From contig JAQGDQ010000325.1 in the NCBI GenBank assembly GCA_030141605.1, forward strand, positions 62,001-126,000: DNA of 64,000 bases. The letters are read 5' to 3'. Shown here piece by piece: positions 35,534-63,182 of this stretch. The notes beneath the pieces are model-generated. The model saw nothing but the letters and a program-made list of their open reading frames with translations. It was not told where the DNA came from and searched no databases. This DNA comes from Tubiluchus corallicola. Its lineage: Eukaryota; Priapulida; Priapulimorpha; Priapulimorphida; Tubiluchidae. Each line of letters starts with the position of its first letter. Within the stretch, counting starts at the first letter, position 1. A program made the position numbers and the translations under genes.

Positions 35534-38500
35534 ACAACAACAACAACAGCAACAACAACAACAGCGTCACTCGTTAAGACACAAAGCCCGGCAACATTCA
35601 AAGTGCAAGGTTGGTCCAAGGATTAACACGCAGAGAAAGCTGGGTTGACAAGTTAACAAATAACTGGTTATGCAACAAATAAACCAACTCTTATGATGAA
35701 TTGAAATCACGTTTATAAACTCTTGTCATTCAAGCGTCTCGGGTTCATTGTGCTTTTGATTTTCGATTATAAAATCACCCAACTTGAAAAGAGTTCGCTT
35801 GAGGGAGAGGCTCACATTCACTTTGTAACTGCATGCTACAACTACTGCTCGAATTCTAATCTTTCTAATCTTAACACAATGATTAGTCGTTTTGATTTTG
35901 GTTAGAAAAACTAACACTTCAAACAAAAATTTCAGCACTGAATAAAATGAAATCCAGGGTGATTATTTCTTGTACTCGCAGCAGATAAGATCTTAGTTGT
36001 TGTAGACAGAATTGTTGTATTGCACAATACATTCATCATTCACATGTAGATATGAGATACTCAGTGGCGGCTCGTGCATAGGTACCGGTATCGCAGCACC
36101 CCCTGTTTTCACTCGTTACTATCGATAATATCAATATACTGTAATAAGTCTTTTTTCTTTAGTTATTTTTTATACTTGTGCCGAACCAGAGCACGCGAGG
36201 GAAGTACTGTTTGCTTCACAGCCCAAGCAGCATTAATGCTTATTTTTATCAATTCTTGCAACATTAACAACGTTGCATCGAACTGCAGCAGCATTAATGC
36301 TTATTTTTATCAATTCTTGCAACATTAACAACATTGCATCGAACTGCAACAGCATTAATGCTTGTTTTTATCAATTCTTGCAACATTAACAACATTGCAT
36401 CGAACTGCAACAGCATTAATGCTTATTTTTATCAATTCTTGTAACATTAACAACATTGCATCGAACTGCAGCAGCATTAATGCTTATTTTTAACAATTCT
36501 TGCAACATTAACAACGTTGCATCGAACTGCAGCAGCATTAATGCTTATTTTTATCAATTCTTGCAACATTAACAACATTGCATCGAACTGCAGCAGCATT
36601 AATGTTTGTTTTTATCAATTCTTGCAACATTAACCACATTGCATCGAACTGCAACAGCATTAATGCTTATTTTTATCAATTCTTGTAACATTAACAACAT
36701 TGCATCTTCCCCTGATTTACGTTTCCGTAGTGACGTCATGTAATAGCGCGGTCGGAACAGTATTGCGGGAGTTTTAAAATGAAAACAAACAAAAATTCCT
36801 TTTCACGCGAGTACGATATAAGCATAAAATTGCTATAAAGTAATATAATTTTTTAAGGCAATTTTTCTAAAATCTATTTCAGGTACCCCTTTTCTTGTCA
36901 TTTAAGACATGGTCGGTGTTATTAAAACATACATTCATTGTATGACGTTGCTTTTTAAATTAACTTTCATTACACCTGTTGTTCACATCACTACCAAGCA
37001 ATGGACCAAGTAGATCTACGTTGTGTGAACAGATTTTCTGGACCAGCTTTAAACTTCTTGTGTGAATGGGGCATAAGTACTGAAAATGGCGATAAGACTC
37101 CTCTCTTCATCCCGTGCCACGCCCAAAATATATATTTTTGACTACCTGGAGAAATGGTAGTCTCTTGCCACACAAAGGCTGCATTTTCAGGAAAATTCCC
37201 CAAAGTAAGTGATTGGGGTCAAGTTTCCCAGCATGCTAGGCTGGGAACAATTCCTACATGTGTAAAATGTTTATTCTCTTCGTCCTTGAATTTGTTTAAC
37301 TTCTATTGACTAAGTACCTGCCATTTTGGGATTGACTCAAGGATTGGTACATTGACCCAATCAAGTCGACAATAGAAGACACATATGGTGCGTCGAGTGC
37401 TTAAACTCACCTGTCATTAAGTTTGTCATTTAATCTTGTTTTAAGTGCAGGTGCTACAGAGATTTTACCAATGAGAATCATGTTATAGGTGTGCTTGCAA
37501 ACCAAAACCGTTCATAAGTCAGCATAGTGAAAACTACGTTATGATGCTTCAAAGTAGAATGCACCAAAAATTTTGTCAAATGTCAATTTTTATTCTTTCT
37601 TATAAAAACAAACGCTAAAATATATTGGACTTTTATAACCTAGCATCAAATTATTAAGAAAATTTTCAAAAAATACTACAAATTTTATAACACCGTAGCC
37701 ACTTTTCTGGCTAGAAACTAGTGCTGCAATTGTAAAAAACTCCTATTTTCAAACTCCGATAGTAGCTCCTGGAAGCAGTCATTTTGCTTCGGGTTTTTTC
37801 TGTTGCCAAGCCCAGATCTTCGTCAAAAAGAGCCATCTACTGGATTTAAACATAACTTCAATGTGTTCTTGCAAAGTCCGTAGCAACCAACATTTGCGCA
37901 GTTACTAAGTGTTTCGTAGAAACCCGACAGAAACAATGGCTAACTTTAACAGTGAATTTCTCAAGATTATGTTTTCCAGTGTACAGCCTGTACATCGGCT
38001 TCAAAGTGAATTATTTCAGCTTAAAAATAACATACAACGATGAACTTTGTATCAAAATGATCCCCATGAAATGGAGATTCAGGATATGTGAATAACTAGA
38101 AAAGATTAATTGGTGACTTATGAACAAGTTTGCTATGCAAGCACACATATGAGAAAGGGACAAATGCATAACTTTAGGATAATTTCACATTTATTCATTT
38201 CTTGTGACAAATGGACAATGCGATTATCTCGTTCATCCGTTCAAGAAAAGATTGACGACTGGGTTCATAACAAACTTCATGACGATAAAGTGCATATCGC
38301 TTTAATTATCAAGAGAACAAACAACATATTCTGAAAATGCGCTGTTTCATCACAAAACAAAGGCTTGAACCTCAACGTGCATTGATTTGACTTATAAGCG
38401 TTCTGTTCACCTTGATAAAAGGCAATGTTTAACCACACAGCGAAGTCGTTAAACTTCAACATGTGTTGATTTGCCTTACGTATCTTCTGCTCACTTTATT

Positions 38501-41500
38501 AAAAGGCAGTTTAAGATTAGGAGGCTAACCTCAAAATGTTCTACTCACCAAAGGCAGTTTTTACTGCATTAAAAGGATGTTAAACCACAACATGTATTGA
38601 TTTACTAAACAAAACTTCTGTTCACCTCAATAAAAGGCGGTGTTTTACAAAGGACGTTAAACCTCAACATGTATTGACTTAAAATACAAATGTTCTGCTC
38701 ACTTTAATAAAAGGCAGTGTTTCATTAGCAAAAAAGCAGATTGCAAACTATTAGCAATTTTTAAACTATTTGGCCACATTAAGCTGCAGGGCTGTCGAGT
38801 AACTGACTTCGGGTTACAGACAAAACCCACAAAGGTGGCTTTGTCAGCTGATTATAAGAGTGAAAGGCAGAGATTTAGACAACATTAACTGGAGAACTGG
38901 AGAAAGGTTAGTTTAAAAAGCTAAGCACATAGTGGGTTTTACTCTAATGAGCATGCTGCACTAGTCCGCCTTCAGGACTCCTGATTTGGAAGGTTTACTC
39001 CTCTACACATGGCCGTTGCGTCACTTGACCTCCTCCGCCCTCTAGCTGTTGGCTGTTTGTGCAGCTCCTCCGCCTAGTGTCGAGATACAGTGTGGCCATC
39101 CCGCAAGCCTACAGCACCTGGTATTGCCAGGCGGTCACCCATCCAAGTACTAACCAGATTCTACGTTGCTTAACTTCGGTGATCAGACGAGAACGGGTGT
39201 TTTCAACGTGATTTGGCCGAAGTCTTCCGGTACTGTATCCATTTACAACTACAGCACTAAGGCACCAACAGAATATTTTCTGTACCGCTTTGTACTCTTA
39301 TGATCAACTCTGTAGAAACTCATCAACATGTCAAACAGATCCACTGCCCCCATGTGCATCCACTATAAGATCTATCAATTAAACTGGCCAAAATTGATTA
39401 GAATAACAAGAAACTGGTTGGATGCTGTCTCTGCAGTCCTCCACCTCTACTGAGAATTTTATGGCAGTAGGCTGTACATCCTTTTTGGAGTCCTCCCTAG
39501 AATGTTTTTATTCACAAACAAAAGGTAGCTATGCTGGTTTATTTGTACAATTTGCAATACGTTTACTTCAATCTGTGTAACTCTCGCTGAAATAAATCAT
39601 GAGTAAAAATATTCAAGAGGGTTGGGGGCGAGTTACAGGGTGGCTCCATATGAGCAGGGCCTATTTCAAGGGGGGGGGAGTGGGGATACTTCCCCGGGGC
39701 CTCACCCTCCAGGGGGCCCCCGCGCCGAGTTAATTGACAACTTTGCGAAACAAAAAGTCAGAAGATGGCTTGTACGGAAGTGAGAGTACGGTATTACATA
39801 TTGCAAAGATGTTGTTTTTGATTTGACTATTTGAGAAGTATTAAGGACTGGTCTTGAGAATAAAGCAGTTTTTCTTTCAATTGTTCTTTCCTCTAACAAC
39901 TGTATAACTCCATATTTTCTCTTTGAAAATGCTTTTCAGGCGTTCTAGCAGTTCAAAAATTTTCTGGGCGCCAACCATGGTGGCACCCACCCTCCGGTGC
40001 TTCGCCCCCTCCCCCGCTGAGGGGCATCACAGCCCCACTTCCCTCGGCCTCACTTAGGCTGAGATAGGCCCTGCATCTGAGGGGCTGATAAAGTAATAAC
40101 CAAGCCCTGGTTACGGATGATTGCTAACAGAAATTGGTGGGCGTCTTCGCGCCCTCGTTATAATTGTTAGTAATTAGTACGACTGATAGTTATTAGTCAG
40201 ACCGTAGAGGGAGCTTATTCTTTCTTTCAAAAATAGAGGTTTGTGCACAAAAACGAAAGAAATTCGTTGAAGTTCAACAGTCAGGCTGAGAAAGAACGCC
40301 TCATGTTACTAAGTGAAGTACCTTAAAAGTGTCTTAACACCTGGTAAACCAAAAACAACTTTGATACCTAATACAAATAAAGATGTTCAACAACTTCAAC
40401 CAAATCCATCTTTAGGAGTAGAAGAACTTACGAGGTTAACAGCAGATATGACAGGAGTGGGTGGAATAAATGGTAACGCATGAGTCTCTACAAAAGACGA
40501 AATGAGAATCTGATGATGATGATGATAATGATAATGATGATGATGATGACGACGACGACGAAGATATTCGTTTTTTCACATTTTCGTAAGTTACAACAAA
40601 ATTATGGCGACAGACAATGACACAGACATGAAAGTTATTACTGAGCTATTTGATCAGATTACAATATAAAAATGATAAAACAGTGACAAAAGACAAAATT
40701 GTTCGCATCATCTTAGAAGGGGCGAATGACTCCGACGAGTGCCAAGAATGTCGCCTTACTTGCCGAACGAATACGCACCAGAAATGACCAAGACTCATCT
40801 GCTGGTGCAGTGTCTCATCTCGCGAGGAATATTTTAAGATACCGCCACCACCATGTACATTAAGTTGGTGCTGCCTTTGACAGCTGGATTATGGCCGAGA
40901 AAGTGTCGAATTTCATACCAAAAATAGCAAGTTTGTGACGTCAGCATAATTATACAAAACAATAAACTATCACAATGTATCATTTACGCCTAAATATCGG
41001 GGTTACGCGACGCTTTCTGTGTGAAATTAACCATTATTCACGCTACGTGGCGTATCTACTTGAATGAAAGAATTTAGAGAACGTGTTGAATTCAGTACAT
41101 ATGAACCCAAAGGATCACCTAAACTTAGAAAAATATAATAAAGAAATTTTGCAGAAAATTGTCCGTAAAATACATGTTTAATTTAGTCAACAACTGTAGA
41201 GAAATTTTCAGGTGCGGTGCTCGACGCCACTCCTTGGTAAATCCGCCCCCGTTTACACGGGGGCGACTCCGATAATATCGCACAAAAATCCGGAAATCAA
41301 TTATTAATCCTGACACGGTGTAGAACGCCTGTGACATTTTCAAAAACAGGGCAGTTCCATGCTGCAAAAGACGCCCTCCGTAGTGTTTTACATTATCAAC
41401 TTTCGAACTTCGATAACAGTCACGTCGCTAACTTTATTCACTACGAATCTGAAGCGTTTTTCGTATGTAAAGTAATTAGAACAAGTAAAGTTCTAACAAG

Positions 41501-43449
41501 ACTGTTGAAAAGTGTCGTCTCTTGCTGTCCAAAGGCGGCGGGAAATCTAGATTCACAAAAACAGGAAGTATGTAACTATAAACTGGATGTTATTATAAAG
41601 TTCGCTTATTTTTGTCAAACTCAAATCCTGAACGGATCCGTTGCCCAAATATCTCTTCAACAAGTACGTAAGTGCGCAGTTTAAGATCAATTGTAGGGCC
41701 TCGAGTTTTAAGTTAAGAAAACTTGTGAGATTTTCATCTTTGCTGGTTAAATTTGATAAAGATTAGGCTAAAGTTCCCCCACACAAGAAATTAGTTCGTG
41801 AAGCGGATTAGGATTTGGGTTAGGATTAGGCTAGGATTACGATTAGGGTTAGGGTTAAAGATAGGGTTATGGTTGGGGTTAAGATTAGGGTTAGGGTTAG
41901 GATTCGGATTAAGGTTAGGATTACGATTAGGGTTAGGATTACTATGAGGGTTAGGATTAGAGATAGGGTTACGGTTGGGGTTAGGATTAGGGTTAGGATT
42001 ACGATTAGGGTTAGGATTAGAGATAGGGTTAGGGTTGGGATTAGGATTAGGGATAGGGTTAGGGATAGGGTTGGGGCTAGGGTTAGAGATAGCATCTGGG
42101 CTAGGGTTAGGGTATTTGACTGGTGTGGGGTAAATGCCTTCCAAAGATTATAAATCATCTGGCGTCAAAAATCAAACTAATCATCCTTTTAAAGGACAAG
42201 AAAACATCTTTTATACATAAGCTTTAAAAAATTGTTTTGAAATTTTGTATCACTTACATGCTGTCTTATTGCACAAGGAACTTGTGTTAACAGTAACGCT
42301 GCATGAAATTTGGAAATATAAGCTCTTGTGATGACCTTTAAGCGCAGTCATTTTGATGATGGGTCGTTTGAAACAAGTTTAGGTAAAACTGCGGAACGAT
42401 TGAATGAATAAGTTCAAGAATGTTTTTGGTGAATCAGTGGTGCACACTGGGAAGGTAAGTCAGAGCCGCCTTTCCAGGCTTTGAATTATTAAGAATTTTT
42501 TTTTCCAGTTACATAAGTCCTTCAAACAGATAAGTGTAATGCCCAGTAATATAACTTTGCAAGAAAAGTTTTTTGGGATGTATTTTAAGATTTCCTTTTC
42601 TTTAAAACAGGCGAATTTGAAACTTGGCTAGAAACGTGATAGTTCGTGTTTAGTTTGTTATTATTTTCGTCGGCTATCGTTTAACCCTATTAGTTGGCAT
42701 GTAGACGTTTGACACCTTTCATAATGTAAGTTCAACAACCGATTATAATTGACAGATAAAGGTTCTGAATACAATGCTATTAATCTGCTGAGATGTCTGA
42801 AAGCAAGAATGTTTCTAGAACTAGATTTTCATTTATAAATTTAAGCTTCTTTATTTTAATAAAGGCTGATTTATACAGTAGATTGAGTTGAGCTGATTCT
42901 GCATTCAAAATCAGAAAACTAGATTCATCAAACCTTCCTCTGTGCATAATACAAACGTTTTTTTGTAAACATATTTTAATAATCCTAATAATTATAAAGT
43001 TACGTGCTCCATTATTTCGATGATGGAATTTTTTACCTGAGCTAAAACAACACTGTTATAGATGAAACAGATAATGCGAATTCACAGTCACAGACGATGG
43101 GTAAAAGTTTAATGATATTCATGATGGCTATTGAATTTAAGAACAACAAAAAACGAGGCCTTATATTTTGCTACAATAAAACACGACATAATTCATTGAT
43201 TCTTGCTTATAATCATTCTTGTAGAGTCATTATGATGAAAATGAAATTTCATTGTACTGTGCAAAGCCAACGAAAAAACAACAACTTCCATGATTACATT
43301 ACAATTAGTGTAGGCCCGCTGAAAACAGCATTCTTACCTTCGCAAAGTTTAGCTATTGTAGGCAACTCAAGCCCTGGCGACGCATCAGACAGCTGAAACT
43401 TCTCAGAACTCCATTCTGCACCGTCGTTTATCTTCCACAAGTCGGACAT
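30098..43449 (-). CDS. CABIT-domain protein (GAREM/THEMIS-like), complete
   Basis: Family knowledge: CABIT modules occur in GAREM and THEMIS, intracellular adaptors of receptor signalling through GRB2 and ERK; the role of this member is not known. Three exons join in phase: 43449-43338, 34105-33932 and 31197-30098, giving 461 residues. The order follows the GAREM N-terminus: WSS (13-15), LPTIAKL (29-35), [18 protein letters not shown] (55-72), [15 protein letters not shown] (~84-98), [10 protein letters not shown] (111-120), then a charged Lys/Glu/Pro insert (~141-175), GDFYPIARP (241-249) and LPLTVRLI (269-276). A Lys/Arg-rich tail ends in Ser. There is no SAM domain or long proline-rich tail as in vertebrate GAREM. 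ATG 43449 fits the family's start, ~13 residues before WSS. Confidence 0.78.
31295..31760 (+). mobile_element. Family C MITE, partial copy with empty Tigger site
   Basis: AAGCTTAAGAAATTGGTCTT onward matches 10990-11214 joined directly to 12047 onward. At 31530-31531 it keeps the single TA where the other copy has the 830-bp Tigger-like insertion. In CABIT intron 2. Confidence 0.75.
31761..33130. other. CABIT intron 2, unannotated stretch
   Basis: AT-rich intron DNA. AATAAATAAACAAAAC at ~32390 looks like a retroposed 3' tail on the plus strand, but no body was recognised. Confidence 0.4.
33136..33215 (-). ncRNA. tRNA-like pol III sequence
   Basis: On the minus strand an A-box-like TATAGTCTAATGGCAA is followed at tRNA spacing by the B box GGTTCGAATCC and then TTTTTT. 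The acceptor stem does not pair well, so it is probably a tRNA-derived repeat rather than a working tRNA gene. Confidence 0.45.
33228..33634. repeat. Family J GAATTCGAAT-rich repeat
   Basis: Runs of AATCGAATTCGAA at both sides; right end GAATGTTTGATGTTCACCCC is the inverse of the family terminus at 26478. In CABIT intron 2. Confidence 0.65.
33932..34105 (-). CDS. CABIT protein exon 2
   Basis: Acceptor CGTTTTTTTAG, 174 bases, donor GTAAGA, phase 1 both sides. Encodes [26 protein letters not shown] and [11 protein letters not shown], the core strands of the CABIT module. Confidence 0.85.
35038..35577 (+). repeat. (CAA/CAG)n triplet-repeat tract
   Basis: About 500 bp of imperfect CAA and CAG triplets. 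All plus frames and several minus frames are open (poly-Asn/Ser, poly-Leu, poly-Val), which is expected for a triplet tract and not evidence of a gene. It lies in CABIT intron 1. Confidence 0.95.
36063..36228 (+). mobile_element. hAT-type end fragment (CAGTGGCGGCTCGTG)
   Basis: Second copy of the sequence at 16798. It runs directly into the 61-bp satellite at its CAGCCCAAGCAG end. Confidence 0.5.
36226..36707. repeat. 61-bp satellite, about 8 copies
   Basis: Unit contains GCAGCATTAATGCTTATTTT and ATCAATTCTTGCAACATTAA; copies differ by few substitutions. Left-flanked by a hAT-like end and right-flanked by a family C MITE fragment. Confidence 0.95.
36722..36902 (+). mobile_element. Family C MITE, right-end fragment
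   Basis: Matches 12238-12395 and ends CCCTTTTCTTGTCAT before TTAA. Confidence 0.65.
37490..38146 (-). mobile_element. Family H TIR element, complete copy
   Basis: Ends GTGTGCTTGCAAACCAAAAC and, inverted, GTGTGCTTGCATAGCAAACT, each continuing to CATAAGTCA: ~33-bp inverted repeats. Matches 21477-22133 in reverse. No clear target duplication. Confidence 0.75.
38360..38735. repeat. Degenerate tandem repeat
   Basis: Four to five diverged copies of a ~85-105-bp unit containing AACCTCAACATGTATTGATT and CTCACTTTAATAAAAGGCAG. Confidence 0.7.
38949..39222 (-). mobile_element. 5S rRNA-derived SINE, 3'-truncated copy
   Basis: The 5S-like head (39222 to ~39106, with the C-box region CCAAGTACTAACCAG read in reverse) is followed by the family body (CGAGATACAGTGTGGCCATC in reverse, through GGAGGAGCTGCAC). 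The body breaks off near 38949. Confidence 0.8.
39655..40073. mobile_element. hAT-like MITE with 8-bp target duplication
   Basis: Ends CAGGGCCTATTTCA and, inverted, CAGGGCCTATCTCA; direct repeats CATATGAG (39647-39654) and CATCTGAG (40074-40081), 7 of 8 identical. G/C-rich ends around a plain centre; 419 bp, non-coding. Confidence 0.8.
40511..40562. repeat. (GAT)n/(GAC)n microsatellite
   Basis: Imperfect GAT, AAT and GAC triplets. Confidence 0.95.
41805..42115 (+). repeat. Interstitial TTAGGG-like telomeric tract
   Basis: About 310 bp of TTAGGG hexamers mixed with TTAGGA, TTACGA and GATAGGG variants, G-rich strand on plus. The degree of decay argues for an old interstitial insertion or expansion rather than an assembly end. 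It sits in CABIT intron 1. Confidence 0.9.
42193..42601 (+). mobile_element. Kolobok-like MITE, family C, complete uninterrupted copy
   Basis: TTAA at 42189-42192 and 42602-42605; ends AGGACAAGAAAAC and, inverted, AAGAAAAGGAAA. Gives the uninterrupted form of the site where 10850-12395 has its LINE-tail insertion. Confidence 0.75.
43338..43449 (-). CDS. CABIT protein exon 1 (start codon at 43449)
   Basis: ATG then 37 codons plus one base, donor GTAAGA. Encodes WSSEKFQL and [11 protein letters not shown], matching the WSS...LPQIARL start of GAREM. A splice-acceptor-like CCAGTTGTTATAG lies ~48 bp upstream, so a 5' UTR exon or a trans-spliced leader is possible. A GC box (CCGCCCCCG) lies near 43590. 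Confidence 0.8.
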
Positions 43450-43854
43450 ATTTGTTCCGCGAACAACTACAAACGCTTTCACCTTCTCGGCAAACACTAT
43501 AACAACTGGTTTAAGAAATTAAAACTTGCCGAAAGGTAGAATTTAGGCCTACGCCGGCGAGCGCCATGATGCATAGAATTTCCAAGTACCGCCCCCGTCT
43601 GCAAGGCTGAGCTCTGCTGCTGCAAGTGGGTGCCTGGGAGAACTGACAGGGAGTTGGGAAATACGACAGTTGGCAATTCTAAGAGTAATACAGCGTTTTC
43701 TTACTTTTTAATTTTTTTAGTAGTTATACAGTTTTTGCAGCATATTTAAAATTATTTTATTTTATGTATTATTATCGTCCAAGTCATTAGATTTGTTTCC
43801 ACTCAATAAGCCTAGAAATAACGAAGTTGAACCCAAATTAAAATGTAAATACAT

Positions 43855-44312
43855 TTTGGCATTCGCTAGTTAGACAGGCACTAGCGCCTACATTTCGGAA
43901 ACACAGTGCGCAAAAAACAGGTGCTGCATCTTCAGTGCGGATGTGTTACTTTGTGACGAACTGCACACGTTCAACAGCTCATGAACGTTCAACTGCATGA
44001 ATACAGCGGTAAATTTGAAATTTGAATTTTTATCTTAAAACTTGCCTAGTTTTAGTACAACTCACTGAATTTCTTATAGTAGCACTTCAATTTTCGCCTT
44101 TGCAAACACGTGCAACACGCTCGTGGAATATTTTTGCTGTTGAAAATTATGTTTGTGATGTCATCAATAGTTGGCCTCGTCCGCAGTTAATTAAGTTTTT
44201 AATTTATTATTTAACTAATAGAAATGCTTTTGCAGCATTAGTGGTGTTAAAATGTAAACTTTTTATACGACGTGAAAATGGGGCAGTACGTGAAAAATCA
44301 TCCTGTCTCCCT
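43855..44312 (+). mobile_element. Family A MITE, 5'-truncated copy
   Basis: From GGCATTCGCTAGTTAGA to the family end ATCATCCTGTCTCCCT beside TTAA (44313-44316). Lies ~400 bp upstream of the CABIT start codon. Confidence 0.7.
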
Positions 44313-44513
44313 TTAATTAGTTTAGTGATGTATTTGATACAAGCGTTTTCCCATCTTGATTCTAAAGATTCTGATTTTATATTTAGCACATTTGAGATTC
44401 TTCCGGATACGGTCTAAACATTTTCGTTCCTTAGCAGATATTTTAAAATAAAAATAAAACCGACATTGCCCCGAGAGTAATACGAGTTGGTACTTTACAA
44501 CATCTTAGAGCAT

Positions 44514-45027
44514 TGTTGTTGTTGTTTGTTGGCATCCTTCTGTTTCGGAAGACAATGGGCAGTCCGATCCTTGAACCACTGGAGTAGCTTCTCCAGGGCG
44601 CACGCCTGGGCAAGGTGTATGGAGATCCTGAGTTGCCCAGACAACAGGAACCCCTTCTCTTCCTCCCTGGTGTAGTCCAAAGGAAAGCGGAGCGATACGT
44701 TTGGCACTAGGTTGGCTGCAGGAGCTGCTGGAGTCAGTGAGCATGCTGCACTGGTCCGCCTTTGGGGCTCCGCTCCTGATTTGGAAGGTTTACTCCTCCA
44801 CACATGGCCGTTGGGTCACTTGACCTCCTCCGCCCTCTAGCCGTTGGCTGCTTGTGCAGCTCCTTCGCCTAGTGTCGAGATGCAGTGTGGGCATCCCGCA
44901 GGCCTACAGCACCTGGTATTCCTAGGCGATCACCCATTCAAGTACTAACCAGGCTCTACGTTGCTTAACTTCGGTGATCAGACGAGAACCGATGTTTTCA
45001 ACGTGATATGGCCGTAGTGGCATATAT
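44514..45027 (-). mobile_element. 5S rRNA-derived SINE with perfect 12-bp target duplication
   Basis: Full-length copy: a 5S-like head (~45017-44901), a ~330-bp unrelated body, and a tail (GGATCGGACTGCCCATTG, CTTCCGAAACAGAAGGATGC, then CAAACAACAAC) shared with the LINE at 24840. ATCTTAGAGCAT is repeated exactly at 44502-44513 and 45028-45039, showing reverse-transcribed insertion and a fairly young copy. Confidence 0.9.
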
Positions 45028-45129
45028 ATCTTAGAGCATATAGATAATAAAATCGTTTATTCCAATTCATTAAACAATTGTCTATGTGTCGGGTAAGTTT
45101 TAACTCCTTCATAGTAAAATAATTTGATT

Positions 45130-45300
45130 AAGGTTTATTTATTCTTGTGGTTAATGCTGCTTGCTGATTATTGTTGTTTATTGTGTGGCGTGTGAGGTAG
45201 CCACGATGGGCATGGCAAACTATCAAGACTTTATTTAATAAACTACACATTTATTAAACAACAACCACAACAATGTAAATATAACAGGTAGTAATGCAAG
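45130..45300. repeat. Dispersed repeat I
   Basis: An ~85-bp block (TTATTGTGTGGCGTGTGAGG, ATGGGCATGGCAAACTATCA) also present at 61990-62125 with few differences, with weaker similarity on both sides. Family unknown. Confidence 0.7.
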
Positions 45301-45784
45301 ATTCATGACTGCAAGCGTTTGCTGTATTTTCTATCGGTTTATGAAAAATTGCTCTACCCAAGCAGCGAATATGTTATATTTCATCATTTTTGTAGGTTTC
45401 TACTCCTCACACAGTGGAATTCCATGCAAAATTATACATGAAATTCATTTGCTTACCTTAGACAAAACAAAAATCGATTTTTGACGAAAAAAATTCAAAA
45501 AAAGCTTTCAGGAACCGCAGTGTTTGCATTGTAGCAATGTACAGTATCACTTGTGTGAGATCGGCGAATGCTTACCATCCTGGATAATGCGACCGGGTAA
45601 TACCAAAATCGTTGCCCTGCCTGTCACGTGAATTTAAGGTAACAACGGGATGATAATAATGTCTGACACGTGAGTGTAGTGTTGTTGTTTACAGTCGGTA
45701 ATAAAAGCTTGGCAGGCTTGTGTGTTGTATGTTGAATTTAAAACCGACTTTTATAATAAAAAAGTTATATAAGCAAAGTTATTG

Positions 45785-45912
45785 TACATTATTGTTGATG
45801 TTGTTATTACTATTATTATTATTGTTGTTGTCATTATTATTGTTGTTATTGTTATTGTTGTCATTAGTATTGTTGTTAACGTTATAGCAAAGTTATTGTA
45901 TATTATTGCTGC

Positions 45913-45981
<69 letters not shown>

Positions 45982-46097
45982 TGTTGTTGTTGTTATTATT
46001 ATTGTTGTCATTGTCATTGTCGTTGTCGTGGTCGTCGCCGTCGCCATCGTCATTATTATTATTATTGTTATTATTACTATTATTGTCGTCGTCGTCG

Positions 46098-46179
<82 letters not shown>

Positions 46180-46200
46180 CATCACCATAGTCATCATCTT
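45785..46200 (+). repeat. (TTA/TTG/GTC)n compound microsatellite
   Basis: About 410 bp of triplet repeats, mostly TTA with TTG and GTC patches. Open frames in it are repeat artefacts. Confidence 0.95.
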
Positions 46201-46204
46201 AACT

Positions 46205-46525
46205 AAGGACGAGTATCGAATATTCGAGTTCGAACAAGCAAATCGAATTCAAACGTTGAAATTCGATTCGAACAAGTTTTTAGTTTTAATTCCATTCAAA
46301 CCTGAAAGTGGTTTTACTTAGGAACAAAATCGGGTAATATGCACAATCTTTGTAAGACCAGTTTTTAGTGGTGTTTCGAAAACTTGTCCGAAAATCTTTC
46401 AATTTCAAATCGAGCTAGATAGATTTGAATTCGAAATCCTGAAATTTGGTTCGATTCGAATTCGAAAGTCACTAATTCCATTCAATTCGAATTCGCTTTC
46501 TGGTTGAGAATGTTCACTCCTAATT
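46205..46525. repeat. Family J GAATTCGAAT-rich repeat
   Basis: Left GACGAGTATCGAATATTCGA and right GAGAATGTTCACTCCTA are the family termini; core AACAAAATCGGGTAATATGC as at 26690. Confidence 0.65.
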
Positions 46526-46670
46526 TTAACAAAACGTGGCACAATATAAAATATGCATTTTGCCAACCATTGTATTATATATACATAAAATGATGCACGT
46601 ATTATATACATATAGGCTAAAGGTTCTATAATAATTATTATTATTGCATGCGATTTTGTTCAATCTTTGT

Positions 46671-63182
<16,512 letters not shown>

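Noticed and set aside
34998-35619. Poly-Leu, poly-Val and Asn/Ser-rich frames
   Set aside because: Products of the CAA/CAG triplet tract; no flanking conserved sequence.
36991-37203. 70-codon minus-strand ORF in CABIT intron 1
   Set aside because: No recognised family and no supportable splice partners.
41331-41684. 117-codon plus-strand frame in CABIT intron 1
   Set aside because: No ATG at its start, no splice context and no recognised family; kept only as a possible unknown.
45751-46321. Poly-Ile, poly-Leu and poly-Val frames
   Set aside because: Products of the TTA/TTG microsatellite.
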